The notes below the pieces were generated by a model. It was given only the letters and a program-made list of their open reading frames with translations, was not told where the DNA came from and searched no databases. From positions 62,001 to 126,000 of the forward strand of contig JAJECN010000017.1 in assembly GCA_022821965.1 (NCBI GenBank): a stretch of DNA of 64,000 nt, read 5' to 3'. Within the stretch, counting starts at the first letter, position 1. Each line of letters opens with the position of its first letter. Source of the stretch: Candidatus Poribacteria bacterium. GTDB lineage: Bacteria; Poribacteria; WGA-4E; WGA-3G. Below are positions 36,738 to 44,555 of the stretch, piece after piece. Both the position numbers and the translations under genes were made by a program.

Positions 36738-37523
36738 CTAATCCCCTAACTTGATTTCACCCCACCGTGAAGCCAACTTTCCACGTGCTTCTACAGGGTA
36801 AGGAAGGCTCTCCGATTTTACAAAAACGTCGTCAACAGCGACCTCAACCTCTTGATCGGCTGTCAGATAGATGCTCCACCATGGGAATTCGCCTAAGTCG
36901 GCGTTAGAGGGGATATCGTCCTTTTTCCATTCCGTCTTTTCACCCGGATCGACGGTGACCGCCATTTCATGCTTCGCATCGTTCCATTCCAAACGGAGCG
37001 TTCGGAGCATGTTCGTATTTTCAGGGATGTCTTCGTAGGAGAATGCCTCCCAGCCACCGAGTTGTCCGACAGACCCAGAACCGAATACACCCTTGGGGCC
37101 CCAACCGTGTTGGTGGCTCGGTGACATACCGAAAACCCAATTCGGATTTTTCCAGTTCGGTTCCTCGTTGGTACACAGCACCCCGAACCATCCACCGGCT
37201 TCAGAGAGTTCAGCAACTTTCACGGTGAACTGGATGCCGAGGATGTCGCGCGGATCCCATCCAAAAACGAGTTTGAATCCCGGATCGCGTCCACCGGGAC
37301 TTTTGACTTTCATCCGAAATACGCCATCCTCAACGCCCATTTCTAAACGTTTTTCTGGGATAAAACGGACCCATTTCGTGCCAAGGTCCGGTATCTGTCC
37401 GGGGGTTTCATCAATAGCGTCTAAATCGCCCTCAAAATCGTCGTAAGGTTTCCATTCGGGTGCAGCAAACGCATTGGGTAGTGTCAGTGCTGCCAAAATG
37501 CAAATCAACAATGTAGTTTTCAT
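36738..37523 (-). CDS. Secreted beta-rich protein of unknown function
   Basis: A 261-aa protein from ATG 37523, where a signal peptide begins (MKTTLLICILAALTLPNAFA). The mature part is rich in Trp, Gly and Asp and reads like a single concanavalin-like or carbohydrate-binding jelly roll (WKPYDDFEGDLDAID at the start, VEVAVDDVFVKSESL near the end). I recognise no named family. ATG overlaps the stop of the upstream small membrane protein by four bases, so the two are coupled. Confidence 0.78.
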   Translation of the reverse strand: MKTTLLICILAALTLPNAFAAPEWKPYDDFEGDLDAIDETPGQIPDLGTKWVRFIPEKRLEMGVEDGVFRMKVKSPGGRDPGFKLVFGWDPRDILGIQFTVKVAELSEAGGWFGVLCTNEEPNWKNPNWVFGMSPSHQHGWGPKGVFGSGSVGQLGGWEAFSYEDIPENTNMLRTLRLEWNDAKHEMAVTVDPGEKTEWKKDDIPSNADLGEFPWWSIYLTADQEVEVAVDDVFVKSESLPYPVEARGKLASRWGEIKLGD

Positions 37524-37834
37524 AGGTATTTTACCAACAATATTGTGTGGATGACGCTCATTAGCAGAACGAGACGAAGAATCCACCGGATAACACGCGA
37601 GTTCGGAAACTCTAATTTAAGAACGAACAGCCGTGCTGCTGCCATCCAGGCACAAGGCGTTACAAGACATTGGTTTAGAAAATTATAGGTGTCACCAAGA
37701 AAAAGCGTGATAAAGGTACCGAGTGCAAGGGATAAGATAATCAGAGTGAAAATGGCACTAAATTTACCTGATCGGCTGGCGACAATAAGCCTTTTTCTTA
37801 AAAACTCCTTCTTCAGTTCACGGTCGTCGCTCAT
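37520..37834 (-). CDS. Small integral membrane protein
   Basis: A 104-aa protein with a charged N-terminus (MSDDRELKKEFLRKRL) and about three hydrophobic segments: SAIFTLIILSLALGTFITLFLG, a short amphipathic NQCLVTPCAWMAAARLF and a C-terminal IRWILRLVLLMSVIHTILLV. GAGGAG precedes ATG 37834. Its stop overlaps the start of the secreted protein by four bases (ATGA), so the two are translationally coupled and may work together at the envelope. The family is unknown. Confidence 0.72.
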   Translation of the reverse strand: MSDDRELKKEFLRKRLIVASRSGKFSAIFTLIILSLALGTFITLFLGDTYNFLNQCLVTPCAWMAAARLFVLKLEFPNSRVIRWILRLVLLMSVIHTILLVKYL

Positions 37835-37957
37835 CTGAAACTCCTCGCGGAATTTGAAAGTTGGGGACAGTCTGAAACTCCCATCCTTCCACCGAAATTC
37901 CTTCCATTTCCCAATTGTGCTCGCGAAAAAAGAGGTTTTGCGTAAGTCCTAAAGTTG

Positions 37958-38602
37958 TTAGACCTTAAAACGATTCAAAATTTGCGTTAATCCCTCTGGT
38001 ATCTCACCGCGCTTCATTCTTATTTCAAGGTGCGCGCTCGCGAGGTACTCCTCTTCTTTCCGTGTGTCGGCACCGACGATTGGCAGCGCGACGATTTGCA
38101 TATCTTCAGAGAGTTCTAACGTGAAATTCAGGACGACAAAATCTGACAGCCATGCTGTGAGAATCTGGTGGACTTCTTGAGCAATAGGTGATGTTTCGGA
38201 TTCCAGATCGGTGTCTTCTTTAAGGATGAACCGGATTGCTGCAATCGCCCAATCTTGCATGAGGACACGAGCGGTTTCGGTTTGTAGGGACACCCCAAAA
38301 TCGTCCACAGGGTCGAGGTTTGCTGCGTCGCAAGCTATCAGTCCAGTTTTGAGCCGTTTGAGCAACGCGACGATTTGCATGTCCTTGCGCGCCTTTTTCG
38401 CGCGACCTATTACAAATTCGAGGTGTTCGGCTGTGACCCTAAATTCGAGGTATTGTGGTGGTGGGGCGTACTTCCAGCCTTCCTTTTTCCGCTTTTTCTC
38501 TTGAGTCTTCAAATGTTCAAAGAAAGACTGCACGTCCTTGAATTGGGCACTATATTCTTCCTTGATACGGTAGCATTCTTCGAGGATAGGATCAGGTTTC
38601 AT
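37958..38602 (-). CDS. Antitoxin-like N-terminus fused to an unknown C-terminal domain
   Basis: A 214-aa protein. Residues 1-50 (PDPILEECYRIKEEYSAQF, then EHLKTQEKKRKKEGW) match the small helical antitoxins that accompany PIN toxins of the adjacent type. Those usually end at about 70-90 residues. Here an extra 160 residues follow, with two similar DMQIVAL segments (about 74-80 and 172-178), which may mark an internal duplication. ATG 38602 overlaps the stop of the PIN gene (ATGA), the normal order for this toxin-antitoxin type. The role of the extension is unknown. Confidence 0.68.
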   Translation of the reverse strand: MKPDPILEECYRIKEEYSAQFKDVQSFFEHLKTQEKKRKKEGWKYAPPPQYLEFRVTAEHLEFVIGRAKKARKDMQIVALLKRLKTGLIACDAANLDPVDDFGVSLQTETARVLMQDWAIAAIRFILKEDTDLESETSPIAQEVHQILTAWLSDFVVLNFTLELSEDMQIVALPIVGADTRKEEEYLASAHLEIRMKRGEIPEGLTQILNRFKV

Positions 38603-39092
38603 AAGTTTACCTCAATTAGCACTGCAGGTGTGCAAATAATCGCGGATCGAAAACCGTTGTCTCTACAAACTTGTTCGATATGTTGCCGCTGATGCACATT
38701 GATAATGTGTTTATAGTTCCATGTAGCAAGGTATTCAATATTGTATACGGCTGCAATGGCAATATGCTTTGCGTCGGTCTGTGAACTCCGAGGCACTGCT
38801 CCTGAATTAAGTAATGCCTGAGTGAGTTGGGAAGCTGCAGGTATTGTTTCAAACACAGTTAAAGGGCGCAACAAACGATTCGACGTTGGGCTAAAGTTTT
38901 ATCACCTTCTTCAATCTCGTCCAAAACTGCGTCTGAAGTAATAAAATCAAATCTGTCAGCGTGTTCATGCCAAAACTGTCGAGTCGTTTGTTGCCGAGCA
39001 GCTATCGTGGCATTTCGGCTGAGGCGTGCGGCTAAATAACTAACGACTGTGGTTTCAATATAGACCTTCGGTTTTCTGTCCGTAAATAGCAT
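38599..39092 (-). pseudogene. PIN-domain toxin, split by a single-base frameshift
   Basis: Two frames together make one PIN protein of about 160 aa. The first (39092 down to 38859) gives PKVYIETTVVSYLAARLSRN and SDAVLDEIEEGD. The second (up to 38874, ending 38599) gives SQTDAKHIAIAAVYNIEYLATWNYK, the C-terminal PIN half with its last acidic residue. The break lies near 38875-38890 and is a -1 shift. A sequencing error, a pseudogene or programmed slippage are all possible. Intact homologues have both halves in one frame. The downstream antitoxin-like gene is still open. Confidence 0.72.
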
Positions 39093-39140
39093 CTTAAAGT
39101 TGGTTTTTCTGTTAATCTCCGGTAAATAAAAGATATAGAT

Positions 39141-39170
39141 ATGTTACCCTAACTATGGGAAAAATGTCAA
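39141..39170 (-). promoter_or_regulatory. Sigma-70 type promoter for the PIN toxin operon
   Basis: On the minus strand TTGACA (39165-39170) and TAACAT (39141-39146) are 18 bases apart, some 45 bases before the start codon at 39092. Confidence 0.55.
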
Positions 39171-39257
39171 ATTTTACTAAGAAATTGTGTAGTGAGAAAG
39201 GTAAAAGGTGTGATGTTAAGGCACGAAGTTTGCCTTGTTGATTGAGAAGATATGGTT

Positions 39258-39280
39258 GGGCGAGGCACGCGACCTCGCCC
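39258..39280. terminator. Hairpin downstream of a PhyH gene
   Basis: GGGCGAGG-cacgcga-CCTCGCCC, an 8-bp perfect stem, lies 14 bases past the PhyH stop at 39295 on the minus strand. It may terminate that gene and is related to the GGCGAGG hairpin family. Confidence 0.5.
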
Positions 39281-39294
39281 TAAAAGATTATAGC

Positions 39295-40224
39295 TTAAGC
39301 GTGCCGGGGTCCCATGGCATAAGCAGGATTTTCACCGAGGTTTTCGACAAGCCAACCGCGCAGCGGCACGTCATCTTCGGAAGGGACGTAGCGTCCATTA
39401 TTTCTGGTAGCTGCGCCGAGCAGCTGCCGACGAATCGCATCACAGCGATCATAAAGCGGTTCAACCGTCATCTCGTCTTTGGGACGTATCCAGCGGTAGC
39501 CGTAGCCGTAGAAAAGTGCCTTCCTTGTAATTTCGGAGTGATTTGGACTGCGTGAGTGCCAGAGGCGTCTATCGAACAGCACAGCGGTTCCGGGTTCTAC
39601 ACAGACCGGCATTGCATCGTCGGGTACATCGTCTGCGGTCGCTTCGCGCGGGTCGCGGCTGATCTCATATTCCGGAACGGTCATATCTGACTTTAGATGG
39701 CTACCCGGGCGAATATAGAAATTCCCTCGTCCCGGTTCAGAAACGTCTGTGAGGAAATATCCCACTTTCATGGACAAGCGCGGGCGTGGATGGGTTTCCA
39801 ATTCAATGTTAACGCGTCCGCTGTCTTGATGCCATTCCAGCCACCCTTCACCCTCTTCAGCATCTGCAGGTGCTGGCGGTTTGACGTGCATGTGCGCGTG
39901 GTAGAGGTAGATGTTCCATCCCAAGATGCCCCAGACTTTGGGCAGCGTCGTCGGCAGATCGACGAGGTTTAAGAGTGCGTCGTCGGCACCTAAGAAATCC
40001 GACCAACCCCAGTGAGAGCCGGGCGTTGCTCTACCGTTCGCGAGTGCTTTGGTATGCAAGGTGTCTACAGCGTGTATCAGCTGTTCACGCATCTCTGTGG
40101 AGAGCGCGTTCGGGATGTATAAGTAACCTTGTTCTTCAAAATGGGTGCGTTCTTCTTCTGTGATGAGGTGGGCAAGGTACTTCTCAGGTGAGGCTTCCAT
40201 GCCCATATTAAGAAGTTCTTTCAT
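39295..40224 (-). CDS. Phytanoyl-CoA dioxygenase (PhyH) family protein
   Basis: A 309-aa PhyH protein from ATG 40224, with AGGAG directly upstream; the frame is open further but unsupported. The iron triad is complete: WLEWHQDSGRVN gives HxD, and DRRLWHSRSPNHSE the distal His, with FYIRPGSHLKSD between. The N-terminal helix LITEEERTHFEEQGYLYIPNAL is typical of the family. The next upstream gene on the same strand, 85 bases away, is a sugar isomerase-like enzyme. Substrate unknown. Confidence 0.9.
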   Translation of the reverse strand: MKELLNMGMEASPEKYLAHLITEEERTHFEEQGYLYIPNALSTEMREQLIHAVDTLHTKALANGRATPGSHWGWSDFLGADDALLNLVDLPTTLPKVWGILGWNIYLYHAHMHVKPPAPADAEEGEGWLEWHQDSGRVNIELETHPRPRLSMKVGYFLTDVSEPGRGNFYIRPGSHLKSDMTVPEYEISRDPREATADDVPDDAMPVCVEPGTAVLFDRRLWHSRSPNHSEITRKALFYGYGYRWIRPKDEMTVEPLYDRCDAIRRQLLGAATRNNGRYVPSEDDVPLRGWLVENLGENPAYAMGPRHA

Positions 40225-40309
40225 AGTAGTTCTCCTTAGTTGCGCTGTTGCCTTTTCTGGATAGTCAGACGCGAATATCAGGGTTGAATGAAAACTCCTC
40301 CCACAAGGG

Positions 40310-41173
40310 TTACCGGACGAACTCATCAAGGAATTCACGTGAACGGCGCAGACCGTCCGATTCTGATTCCCATGTTCGCCAATAACGGTAATCTTCAAGT
40401 TCCACGCTGACGATGCCATCGAAACCTTCGTCTTCTAAGCGTTGGACGACTCTCAGCCAGTCCACGATGCCGTCGCCGGGAATCGTATAACGCCACCAAT
40501 CTTCACCGAAGCCTTTTGCATTTTGGAAACTCGGTCCCAAATTACCGTGTAGGTAGAGTGCCTCTTCGTCAAAGGCGGTGTCTTTGCCGTGGACATGTTT
40601 GACATACGGTGCGAATTCGTTCAGCGCACGTAGGTAGTCAATCCCTATTCTGACGAGGTGCGATGGATCGTAGTTGAGTCCAAGTCCGGGCGAGTCGCAT
40701 TCAGCAAACATCGCGCGCCACATCTCTGGTGTGCAACCGAGGGCGGGATAAGCGGGACCCGGACCGGGCCATCCCTCTACCGCGATCGTCACACCTTTGG
40801 AGGCGGCGAATTCGGCTATGGGTGGGATGGTAGCCTTCCAAATATCAAAGTTTTTTGCTCTACCGAGGCTCGCATCTTCTGGCACAAAGACACAGAACAT
40901 GATGTGAACGTCGTTGTCAGCAGCGGCTTCAATAGCGGTTTTTGCTGCGGAAGCACCGGCTTTCTGTTTAGATTTTTTGGCACTGAGTAGATCGCCAGTA
41001 CCGGGGAGATCCGCACTGCCAATCGCAAGACCGGCATCCCTCGCGGTTTGAACTATTTCGGGGGTGACTTCTCCAATGTCAACGGCATCAAACCCGTTGT
41101 CTGCACACCACTTGCAAAAGTCTGCGAAGGGCAACTGACGGGCTGTACCGGGAATACGTAAACCAATCTTCAT
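40310..41173 (-). CDS. Sugar phosphate isomerase/epimerase (xylose isomerase-like TIM barrel)
   Basis: A 287-aa AP-endonuclease-2/xylose isomerase-like protein. The barrel starts KIGLRIPGTARQLPFADFCKW. Metal-site residues appear in GVTIAVEGWPGPG, LGLNYDPSHLVRIG, KHVHGKDTAFDEEAL and GIVSVELEDYRYWR. AAAGGAAC precedes ATG 41173. Such enzymes epimerise or isomerise free keto sugars and inositols. The neighbouring PhyH gene and the Gfo/Idh gene elsewhere suggest sugar or cyclitol catabolism, which is inference. Confidence 0.9.
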   Translation of the reverse strand: MKIGLRIPGTARQLPFADFCKWCADNGFDAVDIGEVTPEIVQTARDAGLAIGSADLPGTGDLLSAKKSKQKAGASAAKTAIEAAADNDVHIMFCVFVPEDASLGRAKNFDIWKATIPPIAEFAASKGVTIAVEGWPGPGPAYPALGCTPEMWRAMFAECDSPGLGLNYDPSHLVRIGIDYLRALNEFAPYVKHVHGKDTAFDEEALYLHGNLGPSFQNAKGFGEDWWRYTIPGDGIVDWLRVVQRLEDEGFDGIVSVELEDYRYWRTWESESDGLRRSREFLDEFVR

Positions 41174-41298
41174 AGTGTTCCTTTGATATTATGTTATCGG
41201 GAAAAGATTTCTGAAAAAAGCATTTCTACTGATGTACACCCAACGCGGGTAAATTGTTACTGAAACTCTCCTAACAGACAACTGACAACCGACAACCA

Positions 41299-42519
41299 TT
41301 AAAACCCCATCAAACCGCAGCATCGTCGGCAAACCGGCATGGGACCCTCATTGCTTACGGACTGTCGGAATTTCATCGCCTTCTGATTGTTCCACATATC
41401 AACGACCTTGTCCGTTTTAATATTCCCGATGATGTAATCGTGGTAATCGCGGCAGAGGCTAACATCGCCGTTGCTATCAATTTCCATCGTCATGTAAATG
41501 CTAACACACTGGTTATATCCAAAGGTTTGCTCATGATCTGTATAATAGCGTTGGATTTCGCCTTTTGTATTGAGTCTCGGCATCATGATCGGCGGGCAGC
41601 GTCGCTGCTCGTCAGAGAGGTTTTCCATTTCCTCAAAGCGATCTAAGATGACACCGTGATCAAAGTCTTTCCATGTGCCTATCCAGCCGTAGTGGGTTTG
41701 CGGTTTGAATCCGAAACGTTTCTCAAAGTCTTCTGTGTGTTCCTGCGCGGATTGAGAATCTATCCACCATGTCAGGTAGAAGATTTGCGCGTCTGCATAT
41801 TGGCTGGTGAACTTATAGAGGTCTACAACAACATCAATGTTATACATTGTGACGCAGCTGAGCGGAATAATATAGGGGAAAGCGACTTTACGCTTCTCTT
41901 TCTCGGCACTCAGTGTCTCTAATGCGGCTTTGACATCCTTAAAGTTGTCGTAGTTTTCAGATACACCAGGACGCTGCGTGTTGTGAATTTCCTCGCTCGG
42001 ACCATCGACGCTCAGGTAGATGATTTTGCAGGTTTCTAAGATGTCGTCTGCGCGTCTCGCGATGTTAGTGGCGTTGCTAACCAGTGATATCGGCATGTCC
42101 CGCTCTTTGATGTAGTGCATCAATTCGATAATCCCAGGGTAAAGCATCGGTTCACCACCCCAGATATACCAAACCGGTGACCATCCTTCGTCAACAATCT
42201 GATCGACAAGGTTCTTATAGATTTCGACAGGGACTTCTCGTTGTTTGAGGTCTTTGAGGGATTGACCAAGAAGGTAGCCGTTATCACCCCATTGCCCACA
42301 GGAGTGGCAACGAAGATTACACATGTCGGTAATGCGGAGGCTTACCAATTGAATCGCGTCGCCTTTGCCATGCTTCGCACCGAGTGGGTGTCGCCAGTTG
42401 AAGCTCTCCTTGGCAAGTTGATAACGCATAAACTTGCGCGAAGTCCCCCAATCCTCCGATATAGCGGTGGCGAGTTCGTTGACGAGAAATCTTGATGAGA
42501 TTCGACTTCGTAGTGTCAT
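41299..42519 (-). CDS. Radical SAM/SPASM domain protein
   Basis: A 406-aa radical SAM enzyme. The 4Fe-4S triad is in TDMCNLRCHSCGQWGDNG (CxxxCxxC), followed by WGGEPMLYPGIIELMHYI. The C-terminal SPASM-like region has Cys in YNQCVSIYMT, VSLCRDYHDYIIGN and MPVCRRCCGLMGF, which should hold extra clusters. An AAAGGAGG ribosome site precedes ATG 42519. SPASM enzymes modify peptides or carry out other difficult radical chemistry. No precursor peptide gene is visible within several hundred bases. Substrate unknown. Confidence 0.92.
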   Translation of the reverse strand: MTLRSRISSRFLVNELATAISEDWGTSRKFMRYQLAKESFNWRHPLGAKHGKGDAIQLVSLRITDMCNLRCHSCGQWGDNGYLLGQSLKDLKQREVPVEIYKNLVDQIVDEGWSPVWYIWGGEPMLYPGIIELMHYIKERDMPISLVSNATNIARRADDILETCKIIYLSVDGPSEEIHNTQRPGVSENYDNFKDVKAALETLSAEKEKRKVAFPYIIPLSCVTMYNIDVVVDLYKFTSQYADAQIFYLTWWIDSQSAQEHTEDFEKRFGFKPQTHYGWIGTWKDFDHGVILDRFEEMENLSDEQRRCPPIMMPRLNTKGEIQRYYTDHEQTFGYNQCVSIYMTMEIDSNGDVSLCRDYHDYIIGNIKTDKVVDMWNNQKAMKFRQSVSNEGPMPVCRRCCGLMGF

Positions 42520-42535
42520 AATCCTCCTTTATGAG

Positions 42536-42652
42536 TTGTCAGTTATCAGTGTTAGCAGGTGAAGAAAGTTTCAAAGTGTGCTAAATCAACTTTACGGACT
42601 TCTCAACTTTAACTACACTTTACGAGATTTTATGGACTTCTTTAACTGACAA
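42536..42652. repeat. Inverted repeat of the AACTGATAAC family
   Basis: TTGTCAGTTA (42536-42545) is exactly complementary to TAACTGACAA (42643-42652). CCGATAACTGAC follows at about 42667. It fills the gap between the radical SAM start and the msrB stop. Confidence 0.6.
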
Positions 42653-42679
42653 TTATTCCTCTGGCTACCGATAACTGAC

Positions 42680-43096
42680 TTAGGATTCGTCTTCTGGTTG
42701 TACCAATGTAAGTGCCGCGGAATTCATGCAGTAACGCTTGCCTGTCGGCGGTGGCCCATCATCGAAAACGTGTCCGAGGTGCGCGTCACATCGACTACAG
42801 ACGACCTCAGTGCGTGGCATGAAAAAAATGCTGCGATCCGATTTCATCTCAATGGATTCAGAAGAGACAGCGTCCCAAAAACTGGGCCACCCTGTTCCTG
42901 AGTCGTACTTGGTTTCAGAACTAAAGAGCGGGCTTCCACAACAGATGCAGTGATAAGTCCCTTGCTCTTTGCAATCATGGTATTGCCCCGTAAAAGCGCG
43001 TTCTGTCCCTTTCTTCCGAGTTACTTTAAATTCTTCCGGTGTCAGTTGTTCTTGCCATTCTTTGTCCGATTTAGTAACTTTTTCTGCTTCCATTTT
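42680..43096 (-). CDS. msrB: Peptide-methionine (R)-S-oxide reductase MsrB
   Basis: A 138-aa MsrB from ATG 43096, which follows AAAGGAG; upstream in-frame ATGs lack spacing. It repairs oxidised methionine. The zinc site is CICCGSPLF and [10 protein letters not shown]. The catalytic Cys is in [20 protein letters not shown] and [15 protein letters not shown] are hallmarks of the family. No signal peptide, so it is cytoplasmic. No msrA gene or fusion is present nearby. Confidence 0.95.
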   Translation of the reverse strand, partial: KMEAEKVTKSDKEWQEQLTPEEFKVTRKKGTERAFTGQYHDCKEQGTYHCICCGSPLFSSETKYDSGTGWPSFWDAVSSESIEMKSDRSIFFMPRTEVVCSRCDAHLGHVFDDGPPPTGKRYCMNSAALTLVQPEDES

Positions 43097-43196
43097 CGCT
43101 CCTTTCATGGCCATAGTGGATTTTCCTATGAATACTATACCACATTGTGGAAAAAAAGCAAAATAGTATTTCCTTTACCACGAAATGTAGTCCGGT

Positions 43197-43250
43197 AGGT
43201 TGGGGTAAACGGAATGGAAAATCACACCGCTACCCCAGAAAACCCAACCT
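43197..43250. repeat. AGGTTGGG hairpin element
   Basis: AGGTTGGG (43197-43204) pairs with CCCAACCT (43243-43250). GGGGTA (43202-43207) can alternatively pair with TACCCC (43231-43236). It lies downstream of the leftward glycosyltransferase gene. A related TAGGTTGGGTTAAGCG is seen near 21250. Confidence 0.5.
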
Positions 43251-43309
43251 TCTTAAGCATCTTGAAACCACTGAAAATCAGTGAAACCCAACATCTTAGA
43301 TAGAACACC

Positions 43310-44524
43310 TTAATCAATGTTTTTCTGCTTCGGCTTTACTGCTCCTAAAACTCGACATTTTGTCGCGGACAGAATTTCGTAACGCACACCCCCCCATGTA
43401 ATTTTGCGTTGGAATACGGCATATAGGGCGTTGATACCTCCGAGGAACATCGAAGCTGAAGTGACATAAGAAGTTACGCCAATTGTCTCCCGCATCTTGG
43501 GCATTTCGCGGAGCCATTTCGGCAGATTTTTGGCGTAGAGCCTGTAGCTAAATGCCTCCAGAAAAGGGATGAAGACGATCGGTAGCAGCCCCTCGCGATA
43601 AAATAGGAGCGGAATCATCCCAAACACGCAAACGCCTTTCGGTAGACACACAATGAGACTCGCAAGCCACTGCCGCCAAAGCCCCATGTGGAGCGTCATA
43701 ATCATCTGGCGGTTCGTGAATTCAACGATTTGGTGCCATGTGCGATTGGCAGTCCGAGTAACCGCTACGCAGTCCGGTACGAAATGCACCTTGTGTTTAA
43801 CATCTCTCATCGCAAGTGTGGTATTGAGGTCTTCGATGGTTGCCTCTTCCCAGCGTTGAAGGATGTGTGCCTTCTCGAGCATCTCGCGTCGGAACGCGTT
43901 AGAACCGCCCCATACCATTGAGAACCGATGATCGCCTTGGAAGCTCATCTGGAAGTTTACCCAGATCGCTTCCACAAGGGATGGGACATTCCATGTCTGC
44001 GGAAAATAGAACCGTCCACCGACGGTTGTCCCTATCTCTTGTTCTTGGAGTGGGTTAACAAGAAGTGTTAACCAATCCTCTCGGACAGCGACATCCGCAT
44101 CTACAAATGCGATGACTTCAGTATCGTCTGGAAGTTTTTCTATTACGGTAAGAAGGTTCTGTACCTTTTGCGAACGCGGGAGGTTGTTTTCAACGATGTT
44201 GGGTGCGAGCAGCACGTGAACGTGCGGATGGGTCTCAGCAATTTCACACAGATGTGGATAAGAGACATCATGTCCTACATCCACTTTTTGGTGTGTGACG
44301 AAGAAGATTTCATACTCACCCGCATAATCTTGATGCAAAAGTCCTTTTGCGTGTTCCGCTGTATCACCATCCCATCCATAATGAGGCGCGATGATTGCAA
44401 CTTTTGGTGTATAAGCAGGTCGTTCTGCCCCGCGTTCGCGCCGCGCGTACCGAAAGGATCGGCTGATAATGAACAGTTCAATAATAAAGAAAAAGTAAGC
44501 GGTTGCGATGATATACGTCTGCAT
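43310..44524 (-). CDS. Membrane glycosyltransferase, ceramide glucosyltransferase-like (GT2/GT21)
   Basis: A 404-aa protein with an N-terminal membrane helix (YIIATAYFFFIIELFII) and C-terminal membrane helices (LASLIVCLPKGVCVFGMIPLLF). The catalytic domain has IAPHYGWDGD, the DxD-like VIAFVDADVAV, TIEDLNTTLAMRD and TNRQMIM in place of the QxxRW motif, as in GT21 enzymes. It transfers a nucleotide sugar to a lipid or polymer at the inner membrane. ATG 44524 has a weak ribosome site. It lies 31 bases after the DUF4340 gene of the ABC-2 operon and may share its transcript. Confidence 0.85.
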   Translation of the reverse strand: MQTYIIATAYFFFIIELFIISRSFRYARRERGAERPAYTPKVAIIAPHYGWDGDTAEHAKGLLHQDYAGEYEIFFVTHQKVDVGHDVSYPHLCEIAETHPHVHVLLAPNIVENNLPRSQKVQNLLTVIEKLPDDTEVIAFVDADVAVREDWLTLLVNPLQEQEIGTTVGGRFYFPQTWNVPSLVEAIWVNFQMSFQGDHRFSMVWGGSNAFRREMLEKAHILQRWEEATIEDLNTTLAMRDVKHKVHFVPDCVAVTRTANRTWHQIVEFTNRQMIMTLHMGLWRQWLASLIVCLPKGVCVFGMIPLLFYREGLLPIVFIPFLEAFSYRLYAKNLPKWLREMPKMRETIGVTSYVTSASMFLGGINALYAVFQRKITWGGVRYEILSATKCRVLGAVKPKQKNID

Positions 44525-44555
44525 AGTGTTCAATCGTTACTTCGCACGCTGTTCG

